DNA of 64,000 nucleotides from Mycolicibacterium sp. S2-37 (GTDB lineage: Bacteria > Actinomycetota > Actinomycetes > Mycobacteriales > Mycobacteriaceae): contig NZ_JAFEVR010000009.1 in NCBI RefSeq assembly GCF_017352375.1, forward strand, positions 124,001 through 188,000, written 5' to 3'. Position numbers and translations under genes: made by a program. The stretch's first letter is position 1. Each line of letters starts with the position of its first letter. The notes beneath the pieces are model-generated. The model saw only the letters and a list, made by a program, of their open reading frames with translations. It did no database searches and was not told the origin of the DNA. This document shows, piece after piece, positions 44,279 through 53,181 of this stretch.

Positions 44279-44309
44279 GGGATCAGTCTTGCAGTTAGCT
44301 TGGGGAGCT

Positions 44310-45563
44310 ATGGACGTAGGTACTGATTCAGACACCCTCATCCGCGAGTATCTGCTGCTCGGTCTGCGCTTCGACCGGGTCGAGGACGGCTACGTCGACT
44401 CCTTCACCGGCGATCCGGCCCTGCGCGGGGTGGTGGCCGACGAACCGGCCCCCGACCCGGCCGACCTCGCCCGCCAGGCTGAGCGTCTGCTGGCCGCCGT
44501 CCCGGACACCCCCCGCACCGGCGGGTTCGACGACGTCCGCGCGGACTATCTGTCGGCACACCTGCGCGCGCTGGCGCTGGCGGGCCGCAAGTTCGCCGGC
44601 GAGCAGGTCGGTTTCGTCGACGAGGTCGAGGCGTATTTCGACGTCCGGATCAGCAAGGGCGATCCGGACACCTACCGGCAGGCGCACGTCGCTCTGGACG
44701 AGGCGCTCGGCGGCACCGGCCCGCTGGCCGAACGGGTGCAGGCGCACCGCACCGCCGACGAGATCCCCCCGGCGCGGCTCGAGGAGTGCATCCATGCGTT
44801 CTCCAGTGCCCTGCGCGACCGGGTGCGGGCGACCTATCCGCTGCCCGACGCCGAGACGATCACCTACGAGGTGGTCACCGACAAGCCGTGGTCGGGCTTC
44901 AACTACTACCTGGGCGACTACCGCTCGACGGTCGCGGTCAACGCCGACCTCAAACAGCAGATGGCCAATCTGCCGCGGCTGGTGGCCCACGAGTCCTATC
45001 CCGGCCACCACACCGAGCACTGCCGCAAGGAGGCCGGCCTGGTGGCGGGCCGAGGGCAGAACGAACAGACGATCTTCCTGGTCAACACGCCGCAGTGCCT
45101 GATGGCCGAGGGGCTCGCCGACCTCGCGCTCTACGCCGTGGTCGGGCCCGGGGCGAGCGAAGCGACGGGGAATCAGCAGGGCTGGGGTGAGTGGGCCGCG
45201 GAGATCTATGCCGACCTGGGGCTGCGGTTCGACGGGCCGCGCGCCGAGGCGGTGTCCGCCGCGACCGCCGTGCTGGCCGACGTACGCCAGGATGCGGCGC
45301 TGATGCTGCACGACGAGGGCCGGGACGTCGACGAGGTCGTCGCCTTCCTCAAGCGCTGGCTGCTGGTCGACGACCAACGCGCCCGCCAGATGCTGCGGTT
45401 CCTGTCCTCACCGCTGTGGCGGGCCTACACCAGCACGTACGTCGAGGGCTACCGGCTGCTGCGCGGCTGGCTGGACGACCGCCCGGACGGGGTGACGCTG
45501 ACCGAGCGGTTCGGCCGGCTGCTCGACGAACCGTTGATCCCGTCGTCGCTGCGCGCGGCCTGA
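44310..45563 (+). CDS. DUF885 metallopeptidase-like protein
   Basis: The 417-residue protein starts at ATG 44310 after GGGGA. It contains H-E-S-Y-P-G-H-H-T-E-H around residue 232-242, a gluzincin-like HExxPGHH motif typical of DUF885 proteins, which resemble M32-type carboxypeptidases. E-G-L-A-D-L (about 270) may provide the third ligand. The substrate is unknown. It lies between coaA and glyA, where M. tuberculosis has no gene. Confidence 0.75.
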   Translation: MDVGTDSDTLIREYLLLGLRFDRVEDGYVDSFTGDPALRGVVADEPAPDPADLARQAERLLAAVPDTPRTGGFDDVRADYLSAHLRALALAGRKFAGEQVGFVDEVEAYFDVRISKGDPDTYRQAHVALDEALGGTGPLAERVQAHRTADEIPPARLEECIHAFSSALRDRVRATYPLPDAETITYEVVTDKPWSGFNYYLGDYRSTVAVNADLKQQMANLPRLVAHESYPGHHTEHCRKEAGLVAGRGQNEQTIFLVNTPQCLMAEGLADLALYAVVGPGASEATGNQQGWGEWAAEIYADLGLRFDGPRAEAVSAATAVLADVRQDAALMLHDEGRDVDEVVAFLKRWLLVDDQRARQMLRFLSSPLWRAYTSTYVEGYRLLRGWLDDRPDGVTLTERFGRLLDEPLIPSSLRAA

Positions 45564-45606
45564 GTCGTCGCCGCCGTCGCAATGGCAGCGTCGTAGTCTG
45601 GACACC

Positions 45607-47082
45607 ATGACTGCAGACTCCGTGACCACCTCGGCCGCTGCTCCGGGCGCCGAGTACGCCGAGACCGCGAGCGCCGCCTACCGGGCCGCGCTCCAGGTCA
45701 TCGAGTCCGTCGAGCCGCGGATCGCCGCCGCGACGCGGAAGGAGCTCGCCGACCAGCGGGCGTCGCTCAAACTGATCGCCAGCGAGAACTACGCGTCGCC
45801 CGCCGTGTTGCTGACGATGGGCACCTGGTTCTCCGACAAGTACGCCGAGGGAACCATCGGGCACCGCTTCTACGCGGCCTGCCAGAACGTCGACACCGTC
45901 GAGGCGCTGGCCGCCGAGCACGCCCGCGAACTGTTCGGCGCCCCGTACGCCTACGCGCAGCCGCACTCCGGCATCGACGCCAATCTGGTGGCCTTCTGGG
46001 CGATCCTGGCCACCCGCATCGAGGCGCCCGGCCTGGCCGATCTCGGCGCCAAGCACGTCAACGACCTGTCCGAACAGGACTGGGAGGGCTTGCGCAACAA
46101 GCTGGGCAACCAGCGACTGCTGGGCATGTCCCTGGACACCGGCGGCCACCTCACCCACGGTTTCCGGCCGAACATCTCCGGCAAGATGTTCCACCAGCGC
46201 AGCTACGGGACCGACCCGCAATCCGGCCTGATCGACTACGACGCCGTTGCCGCCGCAGCCCGCGAGTTCAAACCGCTCATCCTGGTCGCCGGCTACTCGG
46301 CCTACCCCCGGCGGGTGAACTTCGCCAAGATGCGCGAGATCGCCGACGAGGTCGGCGCCACGCTGCTGGTGGACATGGCGCATTTCGCCGGCCTGGTCGC
46401 CGGCAAGGTCTTCACCGGGGACGAGGACCCGGTACCGCACGCCCACGTCACCACCACAACGACACACAAGTCGCTGCGCGGCCCGCGCGGCGGTCTGGTG
46501 CTGGCTCAGCCCGAATACGCCGACGCCGTCGACAAGGGTTGCCCGATGGTGCTGGGCGGACCGCTGTCCCACGTGATGGCCGCCAAGGCGGTCGCGCTGG
46601 CCGAGGCGCGTCAACCCTCGTTCCAGGCCTACGCGCAGCGCGTCGCCGACAACGCCAAGTCGCTCGCCGACGGCTTCCTCCAGCGCGGCGCCCGCCTCGT
46701 CACCGGCGGCACCGACAACCACATCGTGCTGCTCGACGTGACGTCGTTCGGGCTGACCGGGCGGCAGGCCGAGTCCGCACTGCTGGACGCCGGCGTCGTC
46801 ACCAACCGCAACGCGATCCCGGCCGACCCGAACGGCGCCTGGTACACCAGCGGGATCCGCTTCGGCACCCCGGCGCTGACCACCCGCGGCTTCGGCGCCG
46901 CCGAGTTCGACCGGGTGGCCGAACTGGTCGTCGACGTGCTGAACAACACCACGCCCACGCAGGCGTCGTCCGGTCCGTCCAAGGCGAAGTACACCCTGGC
47001 CGACGGCACGGCCGACCGCATCCACGCCGCGTCCGCCGAGATGCTCGAGGCCAACCCGCTGTATCCGGGGCTGACGCTCTAG
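45607..47082 (+). CDS. glyA: Serine hydroxymethyltransferase, long form
   Basis: The 491-residue PLP enzyme converts serine and tetrahydrofolate to glycine and methylene-THF. Lys288 in T-T-T-T-T-H-K-S-L-R-G forms the Schiff base; A-S-E-N-Y (58-62), H-S-G-I-D-A-N and D-M-A-H-F-A-G are canonical. It is about 65 residues longer than M. tuberculosis GlyA (426): an N-terminal extension of roughly 30 and an insert of roughly 35 (about 135-172, with D-L-S-E-Q-D-W). The form resembles that of Streptomyces relatives, so the Rv1093 place is taken by a different SHMT lineage. Confidence 0.9.
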   Translation: MTADSVTTSAAAPGAEYAETASAAYRAALQVIESVEPRIAAATRKELADQRASLKLIASENYASPAVLLTMGTWFSDKYAEGTIGHRFYAACQNVDTVEALAAEHARELFGAPYAYAQPHSGIDANLVAFWAILATRIEAPGLADLGAKHVNDLSEQDWEGLRNKLGNQRLLGMSLDTGGHLTHGFRPNISGKMFHQRSYGTDPQSGLIDYDAVAAAAREFKPLILVAGYSAYPRRVNFAKMREIADEVGATLLVDMAHFAGLVAGKVFTGDEDPVPHAHVTTTTTHKSLRGPRGGLVLAQPEYADAVDKGCPMVLGGPLSHVMAAKAVALAEARQPSFQAYAQRVADNAKSLADGFLQRGARLVTGGTDNHIVLLDVTSFGLTGRQAESALLDAGVVTNRNAIPADPNGAWYTSGIRFGTPALTTRGFGAAEFDRVAELVVDVLNNTTPTQASSGPSKAKYTLADGTADRIHAASAEMLEANPLYPGLTL

Positions 47083-47121
47083 GTCCGGCGCGCCGGGAAT
47101 TTTACGATTCCCACAGAATTG

Positions 47122-47134
47122 GGTTACTGTAACC
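47122..47134. promoter_or_regulatory. Perfect palindrome touching the desA2 start (candidate MadR operator)
   Basis: GGTTACTGTAACC is a 13 bp perfect palindrome ending 2 bp before the ATG. In mycobacteria a TetR-type repressor, MadR, controls desA1 and desA2; this palindrome is the natural candidate for its site here. Bound protein would cover the ribosome site region. Confidence 0.6.
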
Positions 47135-47136
47135 GC

Positions 47137-47964
47137 ATGGCACAGAAACCTGTTCCTAACGCGTTCACCCTCGAGCTCGAGCCCGTCGTCAAGGCCGAGC
47201 TGCGTCGCCACTACGACTCCGAGGACCTCTGGTACGCGCACGACTACGTGCCGTTCGACCAGGGCGAGAACTTCGCGTTCCTCGGTGGGCGCGACTGGGA
47301 TCCGTCGGATGTCACGCTGCCCAAGCACGTCACCGACGCGCTGGAGATCCTGCTGATCACCAAGGACAACCTGGCCGGCTACCACCGCGAGCTCGTCTTC
47401 AACTTCATCCTTGAGGAGAAGTGGGGTCGCTGGATCGGCCGGTGGACCGCCGAAGAGCACCTGCACGCCGTCGCGCTGCGCAACTACCTCGTCGTCACGC
47501 GTGAGATCGACCCGTCCGCCAACGAGGACGTCCGCGTCGAGCACGTCATGAAGGGTTACCGCGCCGACACCTACTCCCAGATCGAGACACTGGTGTTCAT
47601 GGCATTCTTCGAGCGCGCCCATGCCGTGTTCTGCCGCAACCTCGAGGCGCAGATCGACGAGCCGGTCCTCAAGGGCCTCGTCGGCCGCATCGCCCGCGAC
47701 GAGGAGCGGCACGAAGAGTTCTTCGCCAACCTGGTGGCGCACTGCCTCGGCGTCGACCGTGAGGAGACCGTCGCCGCGATCGCGCGCCGCGCGGGGGAGC
47801 TCGACGTCGTCGGCGGCGACATCGACGCCTACACCGACAAGCTCGCGAACGTGGCCGAGCACGGCGTCTTCGGCAGGACCCACCTGGATGCCGTCGTGGC
47901 CGACCGGATCGCGGCCTGGGGCCTGTCCGACGAGCCTGCCCTGCAGGAGTTCACGAAGGCGTAA
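47137..47964 (+). CDS. desA2: Acyl-ACP desaturase DesA2
   Basis: The 275-residue di-iron protein of the acyl-ACP desaturase family carries E-E-H-L-H (106-110) and D-E-E-R-H-E-E-F (about 192-199), the two ExxH motifs that hold the iron pair. Mycobacterial DesA1 and DesA2 act on mycolic-acid precursors. ATG 47137 directly follows the palindrome; no purine-rich ribosome site is visible, which suggests a leaderless or unusual start. The gene matches Rv1094. Confidence 0.92.
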   Translation: MAQKPVPNAFTLELEPVVKAELRRHYDSEDLWYAHDYVPFDQGENFAFLGGRDWDPSDVTLPKHVTDALEILLITKDNLAGYHRELVFNFILEEKWGRWIGRWTAEEHLHAVALRNYLVVTREIDPSANEDVRVEHVMKGYRADTYSQIETLVFMAFFERAHAVFCRNLEAQIDEPVLKGLVGRIARDEERHEEFFANLVAHCLGVDREETVAAIARRAGELDVVGGDIDAYTDKLANVAEHGVFGRTHLDAVVADRIAAWGLSDEPALQEFTKA

Positions 47965-48033
47965 CGCGCTGCTTGCGCAACTCCGGCGCGCCTGCACAGC
48001 GCACGACGCGCGGCGGGAGTAGCGTCGGCTCCG

Positions 48034-48171
48034 ATGGCTAGCGAATTGCTCTGCTGTCCGGGCGGCACCCGATCGTTGCTCTTACGAGAGGGCCGGCCCC
48101 GGCCCTGTGCCGCAGTGTCCGCCGACAGGTTCGCGGGGGACCCGCGGATTTCAGGAGCGCTACGTGACTGA
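48034..48171 (+). CDS. Small ORF overlapping phoH2, candidate PhoAT antitoxin
   Basis: A 45-codon frame from ATG 48034 runs through the leader and ends at TGA 48169-48171, overlapping the phoH2 GTG by 8 bp. In M. tuberculosis and M. smegmatis a short overlapping gene, phoAT, precedes phoH2 and forms a toxin-antitoxin pair. This frame has the right place, length class and coupling. However, it lacks a clear ribosome site (GGGAG is about 15 bp off) and is Cys/Arg/Pro-rich, so it may be only part of the true gene. A GGGCCGG/CCGGCCC palindrome (48090-48105) lies inside it. Confidence 0.4.
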   Translation: MASELLCCPGGTRSLLLREGRPRPCAAVSADRFAGDPRISGALRD

Positions 48172-49501
48172 TTCGCCTACCCGGACCCGGCAATCCAGCC
48201 CAGGCCGGACCTACGTGCTCGACACCTCCGTGTTGCTCTCAGATCCCTGGGCCTGCACGCGGTTCGCCGAACACGATGTGGTCGTCCCCCTGGTGGTCAT
48301 CAGTGAGCTGGAGGCCAAACGGCACCACCACGAGCTGGGCTGGTTCGCCCGGCAGGCGTTGCGCTTCTTCGACGACATGCGACTGGAGCACAGCAGGCTC
48401 GATCAACCCATTCCCGTTGGGACCCAAGGCGGTACGCTGCACGTCGAGCTGAACCACAGCGATCCGTCGGTGCTGCCCGCCGGGTTCCGCACCGACAGCA
48501 ACGACTCGCGCATCCTCACCGTCGCAGCGAATCTCGCTGCCGAGGGCAAGCTCGTCACCTTGGTCAGCAAGGACATCCCGCTGCGCGTCAAGGCCGGCGC
48601 CGTCGGGCTCGCGGCCGACGAGTACCACGCCCAGGACGTCGTGGTGTCCGGCTGGACCGGGATGGACGAGATCGACGTGGCGGCTGACGAGGTGGACGCG
48701 CTGTTCACCGAGGGCGAGATCGATCTGGAAGCGGCGCGAGACCTGCCCTGCCACACCGGTGTTCGGCTGCTCGGCGGCAACTCCCACGCGCTCGGCCGGG
48801 TCAACGCCGCCAAGCGCGTACAGCTGGTGCGTGGCGATCGCGAGGTGTTCGGCCTCCGGGGAAGGTCAGCCGAACAGCGCGTCGCCCTCGACCTGCTGCT
48901 CGACGAATCGGTCGGCATCGTGTCCCTCGGCGGCAAGGCCGGCACCGGCAAGTCGGCACTGGCTCTGTGCGCCGGCCTGGAAGCAGTCCTCGAACGGCGC
49001 ACCCAGCGCAAGGTCGTCGTGTTCCGCCCGCTCTACGCCGTGGGTGGACAGGATCTGGGCTACCTCCCGGGCAGCGAGAGCGAGAAGATGGGGCCGTGGG
49101 CCCAGGCGGTGTTCGACACCCTCGAAGGACTGGCCAGCCCGGCCGTACTCGAAGAGGTGCTCTCCCGCGGCATGCTCGAAGTCCTTCCGCTGACCCACAT
49201 CCGCGGACGGTCGCTGCACGACTCGTTCGTGATCGTCGACGAGGCGCAGTCCCTGGAGCGCAACGTGCTGCTTACGGTGCTGTCCCGGCTGGGCGCGGGG
49301 TCACGGGTGGTGCTCACCCATGACGTCGCCCAACGTGACAACCTGCGGGTCGGCAGGCACGACGGGGTCGCGGCGGTGATCGAGAAGCTCAAGGGACACC
49401 CGCTGTTCGCGCACATCACGCTGCAGCGCAGCGAACGCTCACCCATCGCCGCCCTGGTCACCGAGATGCTCGAGGAGTTCAGCCCCGGCGCACTGCCGTG
49501 A
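48164..49501 (+). CDS. phoH2: PhoH2, PIN-domain RNase/helicase
   Basis: The 445-residue protein has an N-terminal PIN ribonuclease domain (Asp20 in Y-V-L-D-T-S-V, Glu in I-S-E-L-E, and S-N-D-S-R) and a C-terminal PhoH ATPase domain with Walker A G-G-K-A-G-T-G-K-S-A and F-V-I-V-D-E-A-Q-S. PhoH2 unwinds and cuts RNA with ATP. GTG 48164 with AGGAGCGC upstream is chosen; an earlier GTG at 48107 would be in the leader. It matches Rv1095. Confidence 0.92.
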   Translation: MTDSPTRTRQSSPGRTYVLDTSVLLSDPWACTRFAEHDVVVPLVVISELEAKRHHHELGWFARQALRFFDDMRLEHSRLDQPIPVGTQGGTLHVELNHSDPSVLPAGFRTDSNDSRILTVAANLAAEGKLVTLVSKDIPLRVKAGAVGLAADEYHAQDVVVSGWTGMDEIDVAADEVDALFTEGEIDLEAARDLPCHTGVRLLGGNSHALGRVNAAKRVQLVRGDREVFGLRGRSAEQRVALDLLLDESVGIVSLGGKAGTGKSALALCAGLEAVLERRTQRKVVVFRPLYAVGGQDLGYLPGSESEKMGPWAQAVFDTLEGLASPAVLEEVLSRGMLEVLPLTHIRGRSLHDSFVIVDEAQSLERNVLLTVLSRLGAGSRVVLTHDVAQRDNLRVGRHDGVAAVIEKLKGHPLFAHITLQRSERSPIAALVTEMLEEFSPGALP

Positions 49502-49510
49502 CGAACCCGT

Positions 49511-49543
49511 CGGCTCGGCCCTGGCTTAAATAGGGCTGAGCCG
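49511..49543. terminator. Strong hairpin after phoH2
   Basis: CGGCTCGGCCCT (49511-49522) pairs with AGGGCTGAGCCG (49532-49543) with one G-T wobble, across a 9-base AT-containing loop. It lies 9 bp after the phoH2 stop and 14 bp before the next start. It has no T-run, so it may end phoH2 mRNA or mask the next start. Confidence 0.55.
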
Positions 49544-49557
49544 GGTACCGCTTGTTC

Positions 49558-50628
49558 ATGACACGTGTGGTGATCACCGGAGCAAGCGGGAACGTCGGCA
49601 CCGCGGTGCTGAAACGACTGGCCGAGGCCGGCGGCTACGACGTCACCGGGGTCACCCGGCGCCAACCACCGTCGAGCGGGATCTACCAGACGGCGAAGTG
49701 GCACCAACTCGACCTCGCCGACGCCAACGCCGCGGCGCAGCTGGAACTGGTGTTCCGCGACGCGGACTGCGTGGTGCACCTGGCGTGGGGCTTCCAGCCC
49801 ACGCGCAACATCAGCTATCTCGAGGCCGTCGGAGTCGGTGGTACGCGGGCGGTGCTGAACGCCGCGGACGCGGCCGGCGTCGGACAGCTGATCCACATGT
49901 CGTCGGTCGGCACCTACGCCGCGGGTCGCTACGGGCAGTACGTCGATGAGACCTGGTCGACCGCGGGCATCCCCACCTCGCCCTACAGCAGGCACAAGTC
50001 GGCGGCCGAATCGCTGCTCGACGCCTACGAAGCGGGAAGCGGGAAGGTGACGATCACCCGGATGCGGCCGGGCTTCATCGTGCAACGCGTCGCGGCGGGC
50101 GGCTTCCGCCGCTACACCCTGCCGGCGTTCATCGAGCCGCGCTGGCTGCGGTTCCTGCCGGTGCTGCCGCTCGATCGTGAGCTCGTCATCCCGATCATCC
50201 ACGCCGACGACGTCGCCGACGCCATCGCCCGCGCGATCGAGCGGCGCGCGGGCGGTCCGTTCAATCTGATGGACGAACCTCCCGTGCGTCGCAACGAGAT
50301 CGCCAAACAGCTCGGGGCGCTGCCCGTGCACGTGCCGTCATCGCTACTGCGGCCCGCGGTCGCGCTGTCCTGGCGGGCGCGGCTGCAGCCCATCGACGAG
50401 GGCTGGCTGGACATGTCGTTCAGCGTGCCGCTGCTGGACACCACCCGGGCCAACGAGGTGCTCGACTGGACACCGCAGTACAGCTCCGACGAGGCGCTGG
50501 CCGACATGGGGCAGGGCTTCAAGCACAGTGCCGACACCGAGAGCCCGGTGCTGTCCTACCGCGGTCCGCTGACGAGCATGCTGCGTGATCTGACGGCCGG
50601 CCCGATCACCGACCGCAAGGTGCCCTGA
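49558..50628 (+). CDS. NAD-dependent epimerase/dehydratase family protein
   Basis: The 356-residue extended SDR has the nucleotide motif T-G-A-S-G-N-V-G (residues 7-14), active-site residues M-S-S-V (S) and Y-S-R-H-K, and W-T-P-Q-Y-S-S-D-E-A-L at the C terminus, as in UDP-sugar or steroid epimerases. A TTG at 49552 is an alternative start. Substrate unknown. In M. tuberculosis other genes occupy this place. Confidence 0.82.
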   Translation: MTRVVITGASGNVGTAVLKRLAEAGGYDVTGVTRRQPPSSGIYQTAKWHQLDLADANAAAQLELVFRDADCVVHLAWGFQPTRNISYLEAVGVGGTRAVLNAADAAGVGQLIHMSSVGTYAAGRYGQYVDETWSTAGIPTSPYSRHKSAAESLLDAYEAGSGKVTITRMRPGFIVQRVAAGGFRRYTLPAFIEPRWLRFLPVLPLDRELVIPIIHADDVADAIARAIERRAGGPFNLMDEPPVRRNEIAKQLGALPVHVPSSLLRPAVALSWRARLQPIDEGWLDMSFSVPLLDTTRANEVLDWTPQYSSDEALADMGQGFKHSADTESPVLSYRGPLTSMLRDLTAGPITDRKVP

Positions 50629-50641
50629 CGCACGGGGTGAG

Positions 50642-52060
50642 CTAGTCGCCGTCCTTCACGCGGGCCATCGCGAGCACGTCGAGGCGCCTGTCGAGTTCCT
50701 CCTCGGACAGCTTGTCGCCGATCAGCCCGCGGTCGATGACCGTCTGCCGGATCGTCTTCTTGTCCTTGAGCGCTTCCTTGGCCACCTTGGCGGCCTCCTC
50801 GTAGCCGATCGCCGAGTTCAGCGGCGTCACGATCGACGGCGAGGACTCTGCCAGTTCGCGCAGGCGATCCTCGTGGGCGATCAGGCCGTCGATGCACTTC
50901 TCGGCGAACAGTCTCGACACATTGGCCAGCAGTGTGAACGACTCGAGCACATTGCGGGCCATCATCGGGATGTAGACGTTCAGTTCGAAGGCACCGGACA
51001 GCCCACCGACGGTGACCGCGGCGTCGTTGCCGATGACCTGCGCCGCGACCTGGGTAACCGCCTCGGGCAGAACGGGATTCACCTTGCCCGGCATGATCGA
51101 GCTGCCCGGCTGCAGGTCCGGCAGCTGGATCTCGCCGAGGCCGGTCAGCGGGCCCGAGCCCATCCACCGGATGTCGTTGGCGATCTTGGTCAGTGACACG
51201 GCGATCGTCTTGAGCGCGCCGGATGCCTCCACCAGGCCGTCGCGGGCGGCCTGAGCCTCGAAGTGGTCGACCGCGGGACGCAGCTCCTCGACCCCGGTCT
51301 GGCTCCTGAGCACCTCGACGACCTTGTCGCCGAAGCCTTCCGGCGCGTTGAGCCCGGTGCCGACCGCGGTGCCGCCGATGGCGAGCTCACCGAGTCGGGG
51401 CAGGCACGCGCGCACCCGTTCGATGCCGGCCTCGATCTGCCGGGCGTAACCGCCGAACTCCTGGCCGAGCGTCACCGGCACCGCGTCCATCAGGTGGGTG
51501 CGGCCCGACTTGACGGTCGTGCGCCACTGCCGGGCCTTGCCGGCCAGCGACTCGTGCAGCACTTCGAGCGACGGGATCAGTTGGCGCACAGCAGCTTCGG
51601 TCGCCGCGATGTGCGTGGCCGTCGGGAACGTGTCGTTCGAGCTCTGCGACATGTTGACGTCGTCGTTGGGGTGCACGGTCACACCGTTGCGGGCTGCGAT
51701 GGACGCGATGACCTCGTTGGCGTTCATGTTGGAGCTGGTGCCGGAGCCGGTCTGGAACACATCGATCGGGAACTGGTCGTCGTGCTTGCCGTCGGCGATC
51801 TCGTCGGCGGCGGCGATGATCGCGTCCGCCCGGTCGGCGTCGAGCAGCCCGAGGTCCTTGTTGACCTGCGCGCAGGCACCTTTGAGCAGTCCCATCGCCC
51901 GGATCTGGGTGCGCTCCAGCGGGCGGAACGAGATGGGGAAGTTCTCGACGGCCCGCTGGGTCTGTGCGCGCCACAGCGCATCCTTGGGTACCCGGACCTC
52001 GCCCATGGTGTCGTGCTCGATGCGGTACTCGGTGTCGTCGTTGACAGCGCTGGTGGACAT
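50642..52060 (-). CDS. fumC: Fumarate hydratase class II
   Basis: The 472-residue enzyme interconverts fumarate and malate in the TCA cycle. The superfamily signature G-S-S-I-M-P-G-K-V-N-P-V is present, along with G-S-G-T-S-S-N-M-N (about 107) and the catalytic His in T-V-H-P-N-D-D. Length and position match Rv1098c. The glpX start lies upstream of it on the same strand (36 bp gap), so both may form an operon. Confidence 0.95.
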   Translation of the reverse strand: MSTSAVNDDTEYRIEHDTMGEVRVPKDALWRAQTQRAVENFPISFRPLERTQIRAMGLLKGACAQVNKDLGLLDADRADAIIAAADEIADGKHDDQFPIDVFQTGSGTSSNMNANEVIASIAARNGVTVHPNDDVNMSQSSNDTFPTATHIAATEAAVRQLIPSLEVLHESLAGKARQWRTTVKSGRTHLMDAVPVTLGQEFGGYARQIEAGIERVRACLPRLGELAIGGTAVGTGLNAPEGFGDKVVEVLRSQTGVEELRPAVDHFEAQAARDGLVEASGALKTIAVSLTKIANDIRWMGSGPLTGLGEIQLPDLQPGSSIMPGKVNPVLPEAVTQVAAQVIGNDAAVTVGGLSGAFELNVYIPMMARNVLESFTLLANVSRLFAEKCIDGLIAHEDRLRELAESSPSIVTPLNSAIGYEEAAKVAKEALKDKKTIRQTVIDRGLIGDKLSEEELDRRLDVLAMARVKDGD

Positions 52061-52095
52061 CTGCTCCCTTAGCGATCGGTGGGGGTGGTTGGAGG

Positions 52096-53127
52096 TCAGG
52101 GCAGGGGATAGGCGGCGTTGCTGTCGCCGGTGAAGTCGACAGCGGAGTACTCGTTGAGTTTTGAGAGCCGGTGGTAGGCCTCGATCATGCGGACGGTGCC
52201 GGACTTGCTGCGCATGACGATCGACTGGGTGGTGCAGCCGCCGCCGACGTAGCGCACGCCCTGAAGCAGATCGCCGTCGGTGACACCGGTGGCGCAGAAG
52301 AAGACGTTCTCGCCGGACACCAGATCCTCGGTCTTGAGCACGCGGCTGACGTCGTGCCCGGCGTCGATCGCCTTCTGGCGTTCCTCGTCGTCCTTGGGCG
52401 CCAGTTGGGCGTGGATGGCCCCGCCCATACAGCGGATGGCGGCGGCAGTGATGATGCCCTCGGGGGTGCCGCCGATGCCGGCGAGCATGTCAGTGCCCGA
52501 GTTGGGACGGCATGCGGAAATGGCGCCCGCGACGTCACCGTCGGAGATCAGCCGGATGCGGGCACCGGCCTCCCGGACGTCGGCGATGAGCTGTTCGTGC
52601 CGGGGCCGGTCGAGGATGCAGACCGTGACGTCGCGCACCGACAGACCCTTGACCTTCGCCACGGCGCGCACGTTCTCGCCGATCGGCTTGGTGATGTCGA
52701 TGACGTCGACCGCGTCGGGGCCCACGGCGATCTTGTTCATGTAGAACACCGCCGACGGATCGAACATCGCGCCGCGCTCGGCGACCGCGAGCACCGAGAT
52801 GGCGTTGGGCATGCCTTTGCTCATCAGCGTGGTGCCGTCGACCGGGTCGACCGCGAAGTCGCAGTCCGGCCCGTCGCCGTTGCCGACCTCTTCGCCGTTG
52901 TAGAGCATCGGCGCGTTGTCCTTCTCGCCCTCGCCGATCACCACGACGCCGCGCATGGACACCGAGTTGACCAGCTCGCGCATGGCGTCGACGGCCGCGC
53001 CGTCGCCGCCTTCCTTGTCGCCGCGGCCGACCCACCGTCCGGCGGCCATGGCCCCGGCCTCGGTGACGCGGACGAGCTCGAGAGCGAGGTTGCGGTCGGG
53101 GGCTTCCCGGCGGCGGGCATCTGGCAT
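52096..53127 (-). CDS. glpX: Fructose-1,6-bisphosphatase class II GlpX
   Basis: The 343-residue metal-dependent phosphatase makes fructose-6-phosphate in gluconeogenesis. Metal motifs are G-D-K-E-G-G-D, G-E-G-E-K-D-N-A-P-M-L and D-P-V-D-G-T-T-L. D-A-G-H-D-V-S and G-G-T-P-E-G are also typical. ATG 53127 is chosen (GGGACA upstream); ATG 53154 would give 352 residues. It matches Rv1099c, next to fumC. Confidence 0.93.
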   Translation of the reverse strand: MPDARRREAPDRNLALELVRVTEAGAMAAGRWVGRGDKEGGDGAAVDAMRELVNSVSMRGVVVIGEGEKDNAPMLYNGEEVGNGDGPDCDFAVDPVDGTTLMSKGMPNAISVLAVAERGAMFDPSAVFYMNKIAVGPDAVDVIDITKPIGENVRAVAKVKGLSVRDVTVCILDRPRHEQLIADVREAGARIRLISDGDVAGAISACRPNSGTDMLAGIGGTPEGIITAAAIRCMGGAIHAQLAPKDDEERQKAIDAGHDVSRVLKTEDLVSGENVFFCATGVTDGDLLQGVRYVGGGCTTQSIVMRSKSGTVRMIEAYHRLSKLNEYSAVDFTGDSNAAYPLP

Positions 53128-53181
53128 GCGCCGATTGTCCCAGAACCCGCTCATCGTTTGGGAGCTGGGATACTGGCAGAT

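Noticed and set aside
47085..47096. CCGGCGCGCCGG palindrome after glyA as terminator
   Set aside because: Only four pairs can form around a four-base loop; too weak to call, although a TTTT lies a few bases after.
45349..47997. Open frame of 882 codons on the minus strand
   Set aside because: Antisense to the DUF885, glyA and desA2 genes; no recognisable domain, typical GC-shadow composition.
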